Virus record (IMG/VR): IMGVR_UViG_3300031537_000008
Location: 1-25,993 of that record
Strand: one strand, 5' to 3'
DNA from: a virus
Length of the DNA: 25,993 bases
Positions within the stretch are counted from its first letter, which is position 1. Each line of letters starts with the position of its first letter. The position numbers and the translations under genes were made by a program. Of this stretch, positions 8,362 to 15,584 are shown piece by piece. Under the pieces are notes generated by a model, which was given only the letters and a program-made list of their open reading frames with translations, did no database searches and was not told the DNA's origin.

Positions 8362-9354
8362 ATGAAAAAAAGTGTAAAAATAGAAATCGAATTTTTAATT
8401 AAAAAATTGGATCTTAATTGCTCTGTTGAAGAATTTAAAGACAAAGTTAATTGGGATTATATATTAGAATATCAAAAACTTTCTGAAGGGTTTATCAGAG
8501 AATTCCAAGATGAAGTTTATTGGGGATGTATATCAGAATTCCAAAAGCTCTCTGAAAACTTTATCCGGGAATTTCAAGACAAAGTTAATTGGTTTGATAT
8601 ATCTATATACCAAAAGCTATCTGAAAGTTTTATCAGGGAGTTCAAAAACAAAGTTAATTGGTATTATATCTCTGCATACCAAAAACTTTCCGAAAACTTT
8701 ATTATGGAATTTAAATACAAAGTTTATTGGTATTATATATCTAAATACCAAAATCTCTCTGAAGATTTTATCCGTGAGTTCAAAGATAGAGTTGATTGGT
8801 GGGATATATCTGAATACCAAAAGATTTCTGAAGGCTTTATCCGGGAATTTAAAAATGAAGTTTATTGGGAATGGATATCAAAATACCAAAAGCTATCAGA
8901 AGATTTTATCCGAGAATTTCAAGACAAAGTTGATTGGGATGATATATCAAAATATCAAAAGCTTTCAATAAGTTGTATCCGAGAATTCAATTTAAAAATA
9001 GATCCAGACAATTGGCTCTACAAGAATAAAAAGTTTAAACTTGAAAAAATAAAAAATACAGGGCTATATGAATTTCTTGATGCTGACCATATTTTGGCCT
9101 ATAAGGGGATAAGATCTGACCGGTATTCAAAATTTAACTTCCAGTACCAGTATTTAACAGGAGAAACATATGAATGCCACTGCGATTGCACAGATGAGGA
9201 AAATTCTTTTGGCCTTTCCGCCTGGACAGAAGAAAAGGCAAGAAAACACTGCGGGGAACTAGTAATAAAAGTCAAAATAAATGTTGCCGATATAGGTAGG
9301 ATCGTACATGATGGAGGGAAACTTAGGTGCTTTAAATTTACTGTAATCGATTAA
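8362..9354 (+). CDS. 23-residue repeat protein, copy 2 (8 repeats)
   Basis: A 330-aa family member with the same 24-residue head, eight 23-residue repeats (residues 25-208) and the 122-residue tail. The final repeat diverges to KLSISCIRE and is shared with copy 3, including the following FNLKIDPDNWLYK, showing that copies 2 and 3 are related at their repeat-tail junction. Repeats here use many aromatic residues at the variable positions (YY, WW, EW, FD). The leader TTAAATTATAACC directly before the ATG recurs before the RHH gene at 18187 and, in part, before copy 4. Function unknown. Confidence 0.85.
   Translation: MKKSVKIEIEFLIKKLDLNCSVEEFKDKVNWDYILEYQKLSEGFIREFQDEVYWGCISEFQKLSENFIREFQDKVNWFDISIYQKLSESFIREFKNKVNWYYISAYQKLSENFIMEFKYKVYWYYISKYQNLSEDFIREFKDRVDWWDISEYQKISEGFIREFKNEVYWEWISKYQKLSEDFIREFQDKVDWDDISKYQKLSISCIREFNLKIDPDNWLYKNKKFKLEKIKNTGLYEFLDADHILAYKGIRSDRYSKFNFQYQYLTGETYECHCDCTDEENSFGLSAWTEEKARKHCGELVIKVKINVADIGRIVHDGGKLRCFKFTVID
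8434..8985 (+). repeat. Tandem 69-bp coding repeat, 8 units
   Basis: Eight complete 69-bp units inside repeat protein copy 2, in frame, with no partial unit. Confidence 0.9.
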
Positions 9355-9377
9355 TAATTAAATTATATAAAATTAAT

Positions 9378-9809
9378 ATGAATTGGGGAAAGATAAGGAC
9401 TATAAATAGGCTAGCTATAGAAGATTTATGTAATTATCTTTCTTCAAAGTATTCTAAAAAATATGGTGTCCATAAAAATTGTTTTGTTTATATATATGAT
9501 CGTAATAGGGAAATTTCAGTATATACAGGATCAATAAATTTCTTTGTCCCGGATAACCATATTATGGATTATTTAAGCGAAATATGGAATATATATATAA
9601 ATATTATGTCAGATTTAAGGGAAAGTGAAGTAAAAAGATTTTATTTAATAAATTGGATGGAAAAAAAAGTTTTATATGCTACTGAACTAGAGGGCCCTTT
9701 TGATACTTATGATGAAGCATTAATAAGAGCATTTATGGATTGTTTTACAGTGATACAAAGAAAATTACGCACAAAAATTAATAAAAAAAATAAATATAAA
9801 AAAAAATAA
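9378..9809 (+). CDS. Hypothetical protein (143 aa)
   Basis: A mixed alpha/beta protein with no domain I can name. It has a segment GPFDTYDEALIRAFMDC near the C-terminus of the kind seen in many small phage proteins of unknown function, and a Lys-rich end. It is the last gene of the plus-strand operon, and its stop codon abuts the stop of the convergent gene at 9810 with no spacer. Confidence 0.65.
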   Translation: MNWGKIRTINRLAIEDLCNYLSSKYSKKYGVHKNCFVYIYDRNREISVYTGSINFFVPDNHIMDYLSEIWNIYINIMSDLRESEVKRFYLINWMEKKVLYATELEGPFDTYDEALIRAFMDCFTVIQRKLRTKINKKNKYKKK

Positions 9810-10085
9810 TTAATTAATAATTTTTGGTATTATTTCAATATAATCATTTTCTATATATATCCAATCACCACTTTCATTTATTGGAACCAAAGCTTCATAT
9901 GTATATCCTTTATCTATTATCAACCATTTTTGTAATATATTATTATAAACAATATCATCTATAAATATTGTAGTATTTTTTATTTGATAATATAAAGAAT
10001 CATAAGAAATAATAATATTCCCATCATCAAATATAGCTATATCTTCAAGATAAATATCTAATAATGGAATATATACTTTGTTCAT
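9810..10085 (-). CDS. Hypothetical protein (91 aa)
   Basis: A small beta-rich, acidic protein (MNKVYIPLLDIYLEDIAIFD...) with no recognised domain. It is the last gene of the long minus-strand operon and converges with the plus-strand operon end to end. Its start lies 3 bp after the stop of the upstream gene, so it is probably cotranslated with it. Confidence 0.6.
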   Translation of the reverse strand: MNKVYIPLLDIYLEDIAIFDDGNIIISYDSLYYQIKNTTIFIDDIVYNNILQKWLIIDKGYTYEALVPINESGDWIYIENDYIEIIPKIIN

Positions 10086-10088
10086 TAA

Positions 10089-10547
10089 TTAAAAATTATA
10101 TATTTTTAGTTCAAAGTTTTTTTCTCCAATAGTTTCTAAAGCAAGTTTTATACGTTCTTCAGGAACCATTGATAATTTATCTGTAGAATATAATGATCCA
10201 TATATAGATCTATCTCCTATGCATGAAAATCTTTGTGAAAAATTAACATTTTCATTATCTATTGTCAATATATTTCCAGATTTTGAAATTATTGCTTGAC
10301 ATGGAAAAAAATATTTTAATTGTTCAAATATAATTAAAGATAAATTTTCTATTGAAATATCTTCATTTATTATAATAGGTGATTTTAAAAGTTTAGAAAT
10401 AATATTAGGCTTTGCAATAATACACATAATATATGAACTAGATTTAGGGACTATAATAAATGAATATCCATATTGAACACCATTTTCATGTGTTGGTGCA
10501 GCAATATAAGTTTTTTCTTGATAATTTATAGCTATTATAAAATTCAT
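10089..10547 (-). CDS. Hypothetical protein, possible Ntn-hydrolase-like fold
   Basis: A 152-aa protein. The C-terminal part, FSCIGDRSIYGSLYSTDKL followed by PEERIKLALETIGE, resembles the segment of HslV/proteasome-type Ntn hydrolases where an IGSG-like turn precedes two helices. The N-terminus (MNFIIAINYQEKTYIAA) resembles their first strands, but there is no Thr, Ser or Cys at the position that would become the catalytic nucleophile. If the fold is right, the protein is probably inactive or structural. This is a pattern impression only; calling it a hypothetical protein is the safe choice. Confidence 0.55.
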   Translation of the reverse strand: MNFIIAINYQEKTYIAAPTHENGVQYGYSFIIVPKSSSYIMCIIAKPNIISKLLKSPIIINEDISIENLSLIIFEQLKYFFPCQAIISKSGNILTIDNENVNFSQRFSCIGDRSIYGSLYSTDKLSMVPEERIKLALETIGEKNFELKIYNF

Positions 10548-10569
10548 ATTTTTATTAAAATTAAAATTA

Positions 10570-10797
10570 TTAATATGCTTTTTCAGGTTTTCCTATTTTA
10601 ATTATACTTTCATAATCAAGATGTAAATTTCTTATTCCTTCTTTTTTTGATGATTTGTTTACATTAAATAAGATACCATCCCTATCGCTTGCTGTTATTT
10701 CACCGGTTATTATATTTTTATTTATTTTATTTTTTGATAAATAAGTAAGTTCTATTAATTTTCCTTTATAAGGCTTAATTTTTCTATTATTATACAT
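10570..10797 (-). CDS. Hypothetical protein (75 aa)
   Basis: A small basic protein with alternating hydrophobic residues (GKLIELTYLSKNKINKNI, ITGEITASDRDGILFNVN) suggestive of a small beta barrel. No family is recognised. It lies 19 bp downstream of repeat protein copy 3 in the same operon. Confidence 0.55.
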   Translation of the reverse strand: MYNNRKIKPYKGKLIELTYLSKNKINKNIITGEITASDRDGILFNVNKSSKKEGIRNLHLDYESIIKIGKPEKAY

Positions 10798-10816
10798 TAT
10801 TTTAAATTTAAAATTA

Positions 10817-12016
10817 TTAATCGATTACAGTAAATTTAGAGCACCTAAGTTTCCCTCCATCATGGACAATCCTTCCGATATCGGCAACATTTATTTTTAC
10901 TTTTATTACCAGTTCCCCGCAGTGTCCCCTTGCCTTTTCCTCCGTCCAGGCAGAAAGGCCAAAGGAGTTTTCATCATTTGTGCAATCGCAGTGGCACTCA
11001 TATGTTTCCCCTTTTAAATATTGGTACTGGAAGTTATAATAAGAATATCTGTCCGATCTTATCCCCTTGTAGGCCAATATGTGGTCAGCATCTAAAAATT
11101 CATAGAGCCCGGTATTTTTTATCTTTTCAAGTTTGAAGTTTTTATCTTTATAGAGCCAATTGTCTGGATCTATTTTTAAATTGAATTCCCGGATACAACT
11201 TATTGAAAGCTTTTGATATTTTGATATATCATCCCAATCAACTTTGTCTTGAAATTCTCGGATAAATTCTTCATAGAGCTTTTGATATTTTGATATACAA
11301 TACCAATTAACTTTGTCTTGGAATTCCCTGATAAAGTTTTCGGAGAGCTTTTGATATTTTGATATATCAAACCAATTAACTTTATCTTTGAACTCTCGGA
11401 TAAATTCTTCAGAAAGATTTTGAAATGCAGATATATTTCCCCAATCAACTTTATATTGAAATTCCCTAATAAAGTTTTCGGAAAGTTTTTGGTATATAGA
11501 TATACATATCCAATTAACTTTGTTTTTGAACTTCCTGATAAATCCTTCAGAAAGATTTTGATATTTTGATATACAATACCAACTAACTTTGTCTTGAAAT
11601 TCCCTGATAAATCCTTCATAAATATTTTGATATTCTGATATATAATACCAATCAACTCTATCTTTGAACTCCCGGATAAAGTTTTCTGAAAGTTTTTGTG
11701 ATTGAGATATCCAAAACCAATCAACTTTATTTTTAAATTCTCGGATAAAACTTTCAGATAGCTTTTGGTGTATAGATATCCATCTCCAATTAACTCTATC
11801 TTGAAATTCACGGATAAAATCTTCAGAGAGATTTTGGTTTTTTGATATATCATACCAACTAACTTCATGTTTTAATTCCCGCATAAATTCTTCAGAAAGA
11901 ATTTGGTATACAGATATAGATCTACAATCAACTATGTCTTTAAATTCTTTAACAGAGCAATCAAGATCCAATTCTTGGATTAAAAATTCGATTTCTTCTT
12001 TTACACTTTTTTTCAT
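10817..12016 (-). CDS. 23-residue repeat protein, copy 3 (11 repeats)
   Basis: The longest family member at 399 aa: 24-residue head, eleven 23-residue repeats (residues 25-277) and the 122-residue tail with the conserved Cys residues (YECHCDC, HCGELVIKV, KLRCSKF). The first repeat is degenerate (the usual W is C, in VDCRSIS). Repeats 3-4 are nearly identical, at DNA level too, to repeats 2-3 of copy 4. The last repeat matches copy 2 instead. The gene therefore looks like a mosaic of the other copies. It lies just downstream of the DnaA-IV-like gene in the replication operon. Function unknown. Confidence 0.85.
   Translation of the reverse strand: MKKSVKEEIEFLIQELDLDCSVKEFKDIVDCRSISVYQILSEEFMRELKHEVSWYDISKNQNLSEDFIREFQDRVNWRWISIHQKLSESFIREFKNKVDWFWISQSQKLSENFIREFKDRVDWYYISEYQNIYEGFIREFQDKVSWYCISKYQNLSEGFIRKFKNKVNWICISIYQKLSENFIREFQYKVDWGNISAFQNLSEEFIREFKDKVNWFDISKYQKLSENFIREFQDKVNWYCISKYQKLYEEFIREFQDKVDWDDISKYQKLSISCIREFNLKIDPDNWLYKDKNFKLEKIKNTGLYEFLDADHILAYKGIRSDRYSYYNFQYQYLKGETYECHCDCTNDENSFGLSAWTEEKARGHCGELVIKVKINVADIGRIVHDGGKLRCSKFTVID
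11186..11944 (-). repeat. Tandem 69-bp coding repeat, 11 units
   Basis: Eleven complete 69-bp units in repeat protein copy 3. Positions 11662-11809 are 146/148 identical to 18911-19058 in copy 4. Confidence 0.9.
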
Positions 12017-12027
12017 GGTTTTTTCAT

Positions 12028-12456
12028 TTAAGTTAATTGAGATAACATATTATTTATATTAATTGACAAATTAATATTACAATTTTTATATATTGTTTTT
12101 TTTATATTATTTATTATTTTTTTATTATCAATAATATTATAATTTTTTAATAAAAAAATATTTAATGCTTTTTTATAAATAAAATTATATTTTTCTTTAT
12201 ATTCAAATTCTATTTCACAGAATTTTAATATATTTTTTTTTGCATGTAAAATAGTTGCATGATCTTTATCAAAAAATATAGCTACTTCTCTAAGGGATAC
12301 CTTTTTTTTATATAATAAATATGTTATCCACATTGTCCATTGCCTAGCTTGTACATATTCCGTTTTTTTTGTTTTAAAAGATTTTTCATAATTTATATCT
12401 AATTCTTTACATATCATTTTATGTAATTTTTCCATAAATAAATAAAGATTTTCCAT
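12028..12456 (-). CDS. DnaA domain IV-like DNA-binding protein
   Basis: A 142-aa protein whose residues 35-80 match the C-terminal DNA-binding domain of the initiator DnaA. They show VQARQWTMWITYLL for the basic-loop/helix region, SLREVAIFFDKDHATILHA for the helix-turn-helix, and the DnaA signature form DKDHATILHAKKNI. The AAA+ ATPase and the other DnaA domains are absent. By analogy it could bind DnaA-box-like sites to steer or block replication initiation or to regulate transcription. It sits directly downstream of dnaB, which supports a replication role. The C-terminal 60 residues are Asn/Ile/Lys-rich and featureless. An alternative start is the internal Met at residue 8. Confidence 0.75.
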   Translation of the reverse strand: MENLYLFMEKLHKMICKELDINYEKSFKTKKTEYVQARQWTMWITYLLYKKKVSLREVAIFFDKDHATILHAKKNILKFCEIEFEYKEKYNFIYKKALNIFLLKNYNIIDNKKIINNIKKTIYKNCNINLSININNMLSQLT

Positions 12457-12618
12457 ATTATATATTTTTAAGATTAAAATATTTTATTTATTAAAAGTTA
12501 ATAATCATTAAACCTTAACCATTTTAGTTTCGGTGTTGTTTTGTTTTTTTTTTTCATCGTTTACAATATTTTAATATGTTAGTGTTTCAAATCCCAAACG
12601 GGTCATATACGTATCACG
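12457..12618. other. Noncoding gap between dnaB and the DnaA-IV-like gene
   Basis: 162 bp with only very short ORFs. It holds the palindrome ATACGTAT at about 12607-12614 and an oligo-pyrimidine run near 12540. The gap is long for this operon, so it may contain an internal promoter or binding site for the adjacent DnaA-IV-like protein, but no convincing motif is visible. Confidence 0.3.
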
Positions 12619-13998
12619 TTAAAACTCCACTTTATTATATTTATCATTAAATTCATCAAAATCAGATATTTTTGTAAAATTATGATCGTGTTTTAACTTT
12701 ATATCACCAAGTTTTCCGTTTCTATATTTTCTAAATAATATTTCTAAAATACCTTTTGTGCTCATACCATCTTCAAACTCGGTAAAACCATAATAACTTG
12801 GCCTATATAAAAAAGATACTATATCAGCATCTTGTTCTATTGCACCACTTTCACGTATATCAGATAATTGAGGCTTTTTATCAATTCTTGATTCACAAGA
12901 ACGGTTTAATTGTGACAAAGCAATAATAGGTATATCAAGTTCTTTTGCCAAAATTTTTAAATTTCTACTTATATCGCTTACTTCTTGTTCCCTATTTCCC
13001 TTATTATTTGAATATATTAATTGAAGATAATCAATAAATATTATTTTTATATTATGTTTAATTTTTAACCTTCTTGCTTTTGCCCTTAATTCTAAAATTG
13101 TCATATTACTTGTATCATCTATAAAAAGGGAAGCCTTTTCTAATTTAGCTTGTGCCTCTTCTACTTTTAACCATTCATCAGAAGTAAACTTACCATTCAT
13201 ATATTTTTCTGATTCTATACCAGTCAATGAACTGTTTCCTTTTTTATATAGTTCTACTTTGCTCATTTCATATGAAAAATAGGCTACAGGTTCTTTAAAT
13301 ATTAAAGATATATTTATGGCCATTTGAAAAGCTAAAGTAGTTTTTCCCATTGATGGACGTGCTGCTATTATTATTAAATTTGTATTTTGCCACCCATTTG
13401 TATGTTTATCAAGATTTGATATACCTGTTTGTATTCCAGGTACATAATTGTCATTAATTGATAGCTCTTCTAAATTTCTTATTGTATCTATACCAATATT
13501 TCCAATTAATACAGGTTCGTTTATTATATTTTTATTGGTAATATTAAAAATACAGTTCCCTGCATAATCCAATGTATCAGATAAATCAATACTTTCATCA
13601 AATGCCCTATTTTGTATTTCTGTAGATACCCTTATCAATTCCCTTTGTATATATTTTTGTTGTATTATACGGGCATGGAATTCAATATGTGCGGCAGATG
13701 CAATCCTATCTGTCAATTTAGTAAGATAAGCTGGCCCACCTACTAATCCTAAATATCCATTTTTCCTTAATTGTTCTATAACTGTAAGTATATCAATTGC
13801 TTCATTTTTCTTAAATAAATCAAGTATTGAAGAATATATTTTTTGATGTTGGTCATGATAAAAACTTTCTGGCCTTATAATATCTATTATTTCTATCAAA
13901 GAATCTTTTTCTAACATTATGCCACCTAATACAGCTTCTTCTAAATCAATAGCCTGTGGGGGTATTTTACCAAATCCAATTTCTATGTTTTTGTTCAT
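12619..13998 (-). CDS. dnaB: Replicative DNA helicase DnaB
   Basis: A 459-aa hexameric 5'-3' fork helicase. The N-terminal DnaB domain (PPQAIDLEEAVLGGIML at about 13-29) is followed by the RecA-like motor: Walker A ARPSMGKTTLA at 213-223, the FSYEMS segment near 241-246, Walker B IIFIDYLQLI at 319-328, SQLNR at 362-366, and DIRESGAIEQDADIV at 380-394. Length is normal for the family. It lies downstream of the putative initiator and of a small HTH gene. It would be recruited to the origin by the initiator's C-terminal region; no separate DnaC-type loader is seen in the window. Confidence 0.96.
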   Translation of the reverse strand: MNKNIEIGFGKIPPQAIDLEEAVLGGIMLEKDSLIEIIDIIRPESFYHDQHQKIYSSILDLFKKNEAIDILTVIEQLRKNGYLGLVGGPAYLTKLTDRIASAAHIEFHARIIQQKYIQRELIRVSTEIQNRAFDESIDLSDTLDYAGNCIFNITNKNIINEPVLIGNIGIDTIRNLEELSINDNYVPGIQTGISNLDKHTNGWQNTNLIIIAARPSMGKTTLAFQMAINISLIFKEPVAYFSYEMSKVELYKKGNSSLTGIESEKYMNGKFTSDEWLKVEEAQAKLEKASLFIDDTSNMTILELRAKARRLKIKHNIKIIFIDYLQLIYSNNKGNREQEVSDISRNLKILAKELDIPIIALSQLNRSCESRIDKKPQLSDIRESGAIEQDADIVSFLYRPSYYGFTEFEDGMSTKGILEILFRKYRNGKLGDIKLKHDHNFTKISDFDEFNDKYNKVEF

Positions 13999-14054
13999 GT
14001 ATTTAAAAAAAAATTTATTTATTTAAATTAAAAAAAATACCGGGCATACAACAT

Positions 14055-14225
14055 TTAAATTTCAAAATTTTCTTTTATAAATTTATTTAACGGTTCTTCC
14101 CATTTTTTTGATAATTTTTGAACCCCGTTTACTGCTTTTATCAACGTACTGTCAGGCATGTTTAATTCTTGTTCAATAGCACGAATTTTCACAAACTTTT
14201 TATTTTTTTTTAACCAATCAAGCAT
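14055..14225 (-). CDS. Small helix-turn-helix protein (56 aa)
   Basis: A minus-strand ORF from ATG 14225 to TAA 14055. It begins MLDWLKKNKKFVKIRAIEQE and continues LNMPDSTLIKAVNGVQKLS, which reads as a compact helix-turn-helix (IRAIEQELNMPDSTLIKAV). The tail contains KKWEEPLNKFIKENFEI. A well-formed Bacteroidota-type promoter lies 25 bp upstream, so the gene probably heads a transcript that continues into dnaB. Likely a DNA-binding regulator; target unknown. Confidence 0.65.
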   Translation of the reverse strand: MLDWLKKNKKFVKIRAIEQELNMPDSTLIKAVNGVQKLSKKWEEPLNKFIKENFEI

Positions 14226-14250
14226 TTTATTTATTTTTTTTATTAATCAT

Positions 14251-14282
14251 CAAATTTATGGATAATTAAAATATAATCCAAA
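14251..14282 (-). promoter_or_regulatory. Bacteroidota-type promoter for the HTH-dnaB transcript
   Basis: On the minus strand TTTG (14282-14279) is followed after 20 bp by TAAATTTG (14258-14251), matching the -33 TTTG and -7 TAnnTTTG elements of Bacteroidota promoters, whose usual spacing is about 17-23 bp. The -7 element ends 25 bp before the ATG at 14225. Confidence 0.6.
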
Positions 14283-14317
14283 TTATAAGATATATATTTT
14301 TATTAATTTATTTAAAA

Positions 14318-15082
14318 TCATTGCTGCCCTGGATATCTTAATGTAGGTACTTTAGTAGGCAATTTATTTTGGATATAATCTTCTTTTTTTAGCGGATAAA
14401 AATCAGTCCATCCAGAATCTACTGTTTTTACAAGTATTTTAAGTGCTATTGAATAATCATTATTTGAATATTCTTTTATTTTGTTTAATTGTGATTTTTT
14501 TGCACGGGAAGTTAATGAAGCTTTCTTTTTTTGTTTTAAAGGCAAAAATTCATTTATCCAAATGTTTTTAAATTCATCTTTAAAAAAATCAAAATTTTCA
14601 TAAATTTCAATGTCTTTTATTTGATCATTAGTATTAGGATCTATATTAGTATTATAATACTCACAATTTTCGTTGAGAGGGCCCTCACAATTTTCGTTGA
14701 GAGGGGCTCTCAATTTTCGTTGAGAGGTGTCAATTTTCGTTGAGAGGTAATTATCAATTTTTATTAGCATATTCCAATTGATCCCAGTTTTATAATAACT
14801 CTTCCCCAATTCTTTTGATTTCGGGTGCCTTTCTAATATTTTATAATTTATAAGATTATTGATCCTATTGATAATCCCGGTTTTTGTTTTTATTTTTAGA
14901 ATAGGCATATCATTAATAACTTTTGTATGCGATATCCAAAACCATATCCCATCGTTATCAGTATATTTATCTGAAGAAGGATAAAAGTTACAGATATAAT
15001 CAAATATTGCCAAATCAATTATATCTAGTTTAGGAAAATAAGTTTCACTTGCAATTTGATTTATGTTTATGAAATAATTCAT
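14318..15082 (-). CDS. Replication initiator / replisome organizer
   Basis: A 254-aa protein with an N-terminal winged-helix-like domain (about residues 1-105, including LDIIDLAIFDYICNFYP and GIINRINNLINYKILERHP). A low-complexity linker at 112-141 follows. The C-terminal helical domain (about 165-232) has YSIALKILVKTVDSGWTDFYP, a pattern typical of phage replisome organizers and DnaD/lambda-O-like proteins that contact the helicase. The DNA encoding the linker carries four 17-bp iterons, the same arrangement as in lambda gene O. The gene lies upstream of dnaB in the same direction. It would bind the iterons and deliver DnaB. Exact family placement needs a profile search. Confidence 0.75.
   Translation of the reverse strand: MNYFININQIASETYFPKLDIIDLAIFDYICNFYPSSDKYTDNDGIWFWISHTKVINDMPILKIKTKTGIINRINNLINYKILERHPKSKELGKSYYKTGINWNMLIKIDNYLSTKIDTSQRKLRAPLNENCEGPLNENCEYYNTNIDPNTNDQIKDIEIYENFDFFKDEFKNIWINEFLPLKQKKKASLTSRAKKSQLNKIKEYSNNDYSIALKILVKTVDSGWTDFYPLKKEDYIQNKLPTKVPTLRYPGQQ
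14664..14747. repeat. Four 17-bp iterons, candidate replication origin
   Basis: The sequence CAATTTTCGTTGAGAGG occurs four times without mismatch at 14664-14680, 14688-14704, 14711-14727 and 14731-14747, with start-to-start distances of 24, 23 and 20 bp. All copies are in the same orientation and lie inside the initiator gene. The copies are read in three different frames of the protein (LSTKID, TSQRKL, and PLNENCE twice), so it is the DNA sequence that repeats, not a peptide. AT-rich DNA follows at about 14540-14660, a plausible unwinding element. Confidence 0.8.
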
Positions 15083-15235
15083 TATTTTAATTTTAAATAT
15101 TTAACATTTTTTTTCTTAATTGTATTTTGTTTTTAAACTTTATATTTAAAATATGCCTATTTGTTATTTTAATGTATCATATTAAAGACTTTATTGTGTT
15201 TTTATAGTCATGGTTAACTTTTATATTAAAACGTC

Positions 15236-15451
15236 TTATTTCGTCTTATTTTGATTAATATATGGATCGTATTTTTTATAATCAATTTTAGTCTCATAAA
15301 TTATTTTACTCCCCAATTTTTTGTGTATTTCTTCATGTATAGGTTTTAAACAATCATAACAAAGATCATAATCCATAAATTTGTTATAAAATTTTTTACC
15401 ACACTTTTCGCAGTACCTTATTTCTTGATATAATTTGTTTTTAACGCCCAT
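15236..15451 (-). CDS. Small zinc-ribbon-like protein (71 aa)
   Basis: The N-terminal half contains CEKC (residues 14-17) and CYDC (residues 31-34), a spacing expected for a single zinc-binding ribbon, followed by a Lys-rich tail ending NQNKTK. Such small proteins can bind nucleic acid or protein; no specific role is visible. It lies downstream of a structured intergenic element and upstream of the initiator, separated from the latter by 153 bp of noncoding AT-rich DNA. Confidence 0.65.
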   Translation of the reverse strand: MGVKNKLYQEIRYCEKCGKKFYNKFMDYDLCYDCLKPIHEEIHKKLGSKIIYETKIDYKKYDPYINQNKTK

Positions 15452-15480
15452 AGGTATTTTTATAAATGTAACCTGAAAAA

Positions 15481-15576
15481 TAGCCCACCTAAAAATGATC
15501 TATTTCGAACGACCGCCTCTATTACAGATATTTGAATGGGCTATTGGTTGATCCTGCGTTCTCAGAAGGTGGGCTA
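15481..15576. other. 96-bp element bounded by 10-bp perfect inverted repeats
   Basis: TAGCCCACCT (15481-15490) and AGGTGGGCTA (15567-15576) are exact inverted repeats enclosing 76 bp. The segment is richer in G+C than its surroundings. A third copy of TGGGCTA at 15537-15543 could pair with the left arm instead, giving two mutually exclusive stems. On the minus strand, the strand of the neighbouring genes, the 3' arm is followed by TTTTT (15480-15476), as in a terminator. No tRNA, riboswitch or other family could be recognised. Alternatives are a structured leader of the zinc-ribbon gene, an attenuator, a small noncoding RNA, or a miniature insertion with TA ends. Confidence 0.6.
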
Positions 15577-15584
15577 ATAATATA

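Noticed and set aside
9790-9830. Bidirectional terminator at the convergent gene junction
   Set aside because: The sequence is an A/T-only near-palindrome overlapping both stop codons, without a G+C-bearing stem.
11200-11868. 222-aa minus-strand ORF within repeat protein copy 3, and similar alternate-frame ORFs in copies 2 and 4
   Set aside because: These are alternate-frame readings of the 69-bp repeats. Since 69 is divisible by 3, any frame that lacks a stop in one unit stays open, so their length is not evidence of coding.
12324-12332. Perfect DnaA box TTATCCACA inside the DnaA-IV-like gene
   Set aside because: A single copy, within codons for W-I-T of a conserved domain, and no cluster of boxes nearby; chance in a 26-kb two-strand search is not unlikely.
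15083-15235. Promoter for the initiator gene in the 153-bp gap
   Set aside because: AT-rich and noncoding, but I found no TTTG/TAnnTTTG pair at proper spacing on the minus strand.
15481-15576. tRNA gene, including a class II tRNA-Tyr reading on the minus strand (CTGTAAT anticodon loop, TTCGAA T-loop-like)
   Set aside because: The outer 7-bp stem fits, but the putative anticodon stem pairs at only 2 of 5 positions, the anticodon loop lies about 15 nt too far in, and 13 nt instead of 5 separate the T-loop from the acceptor stem.
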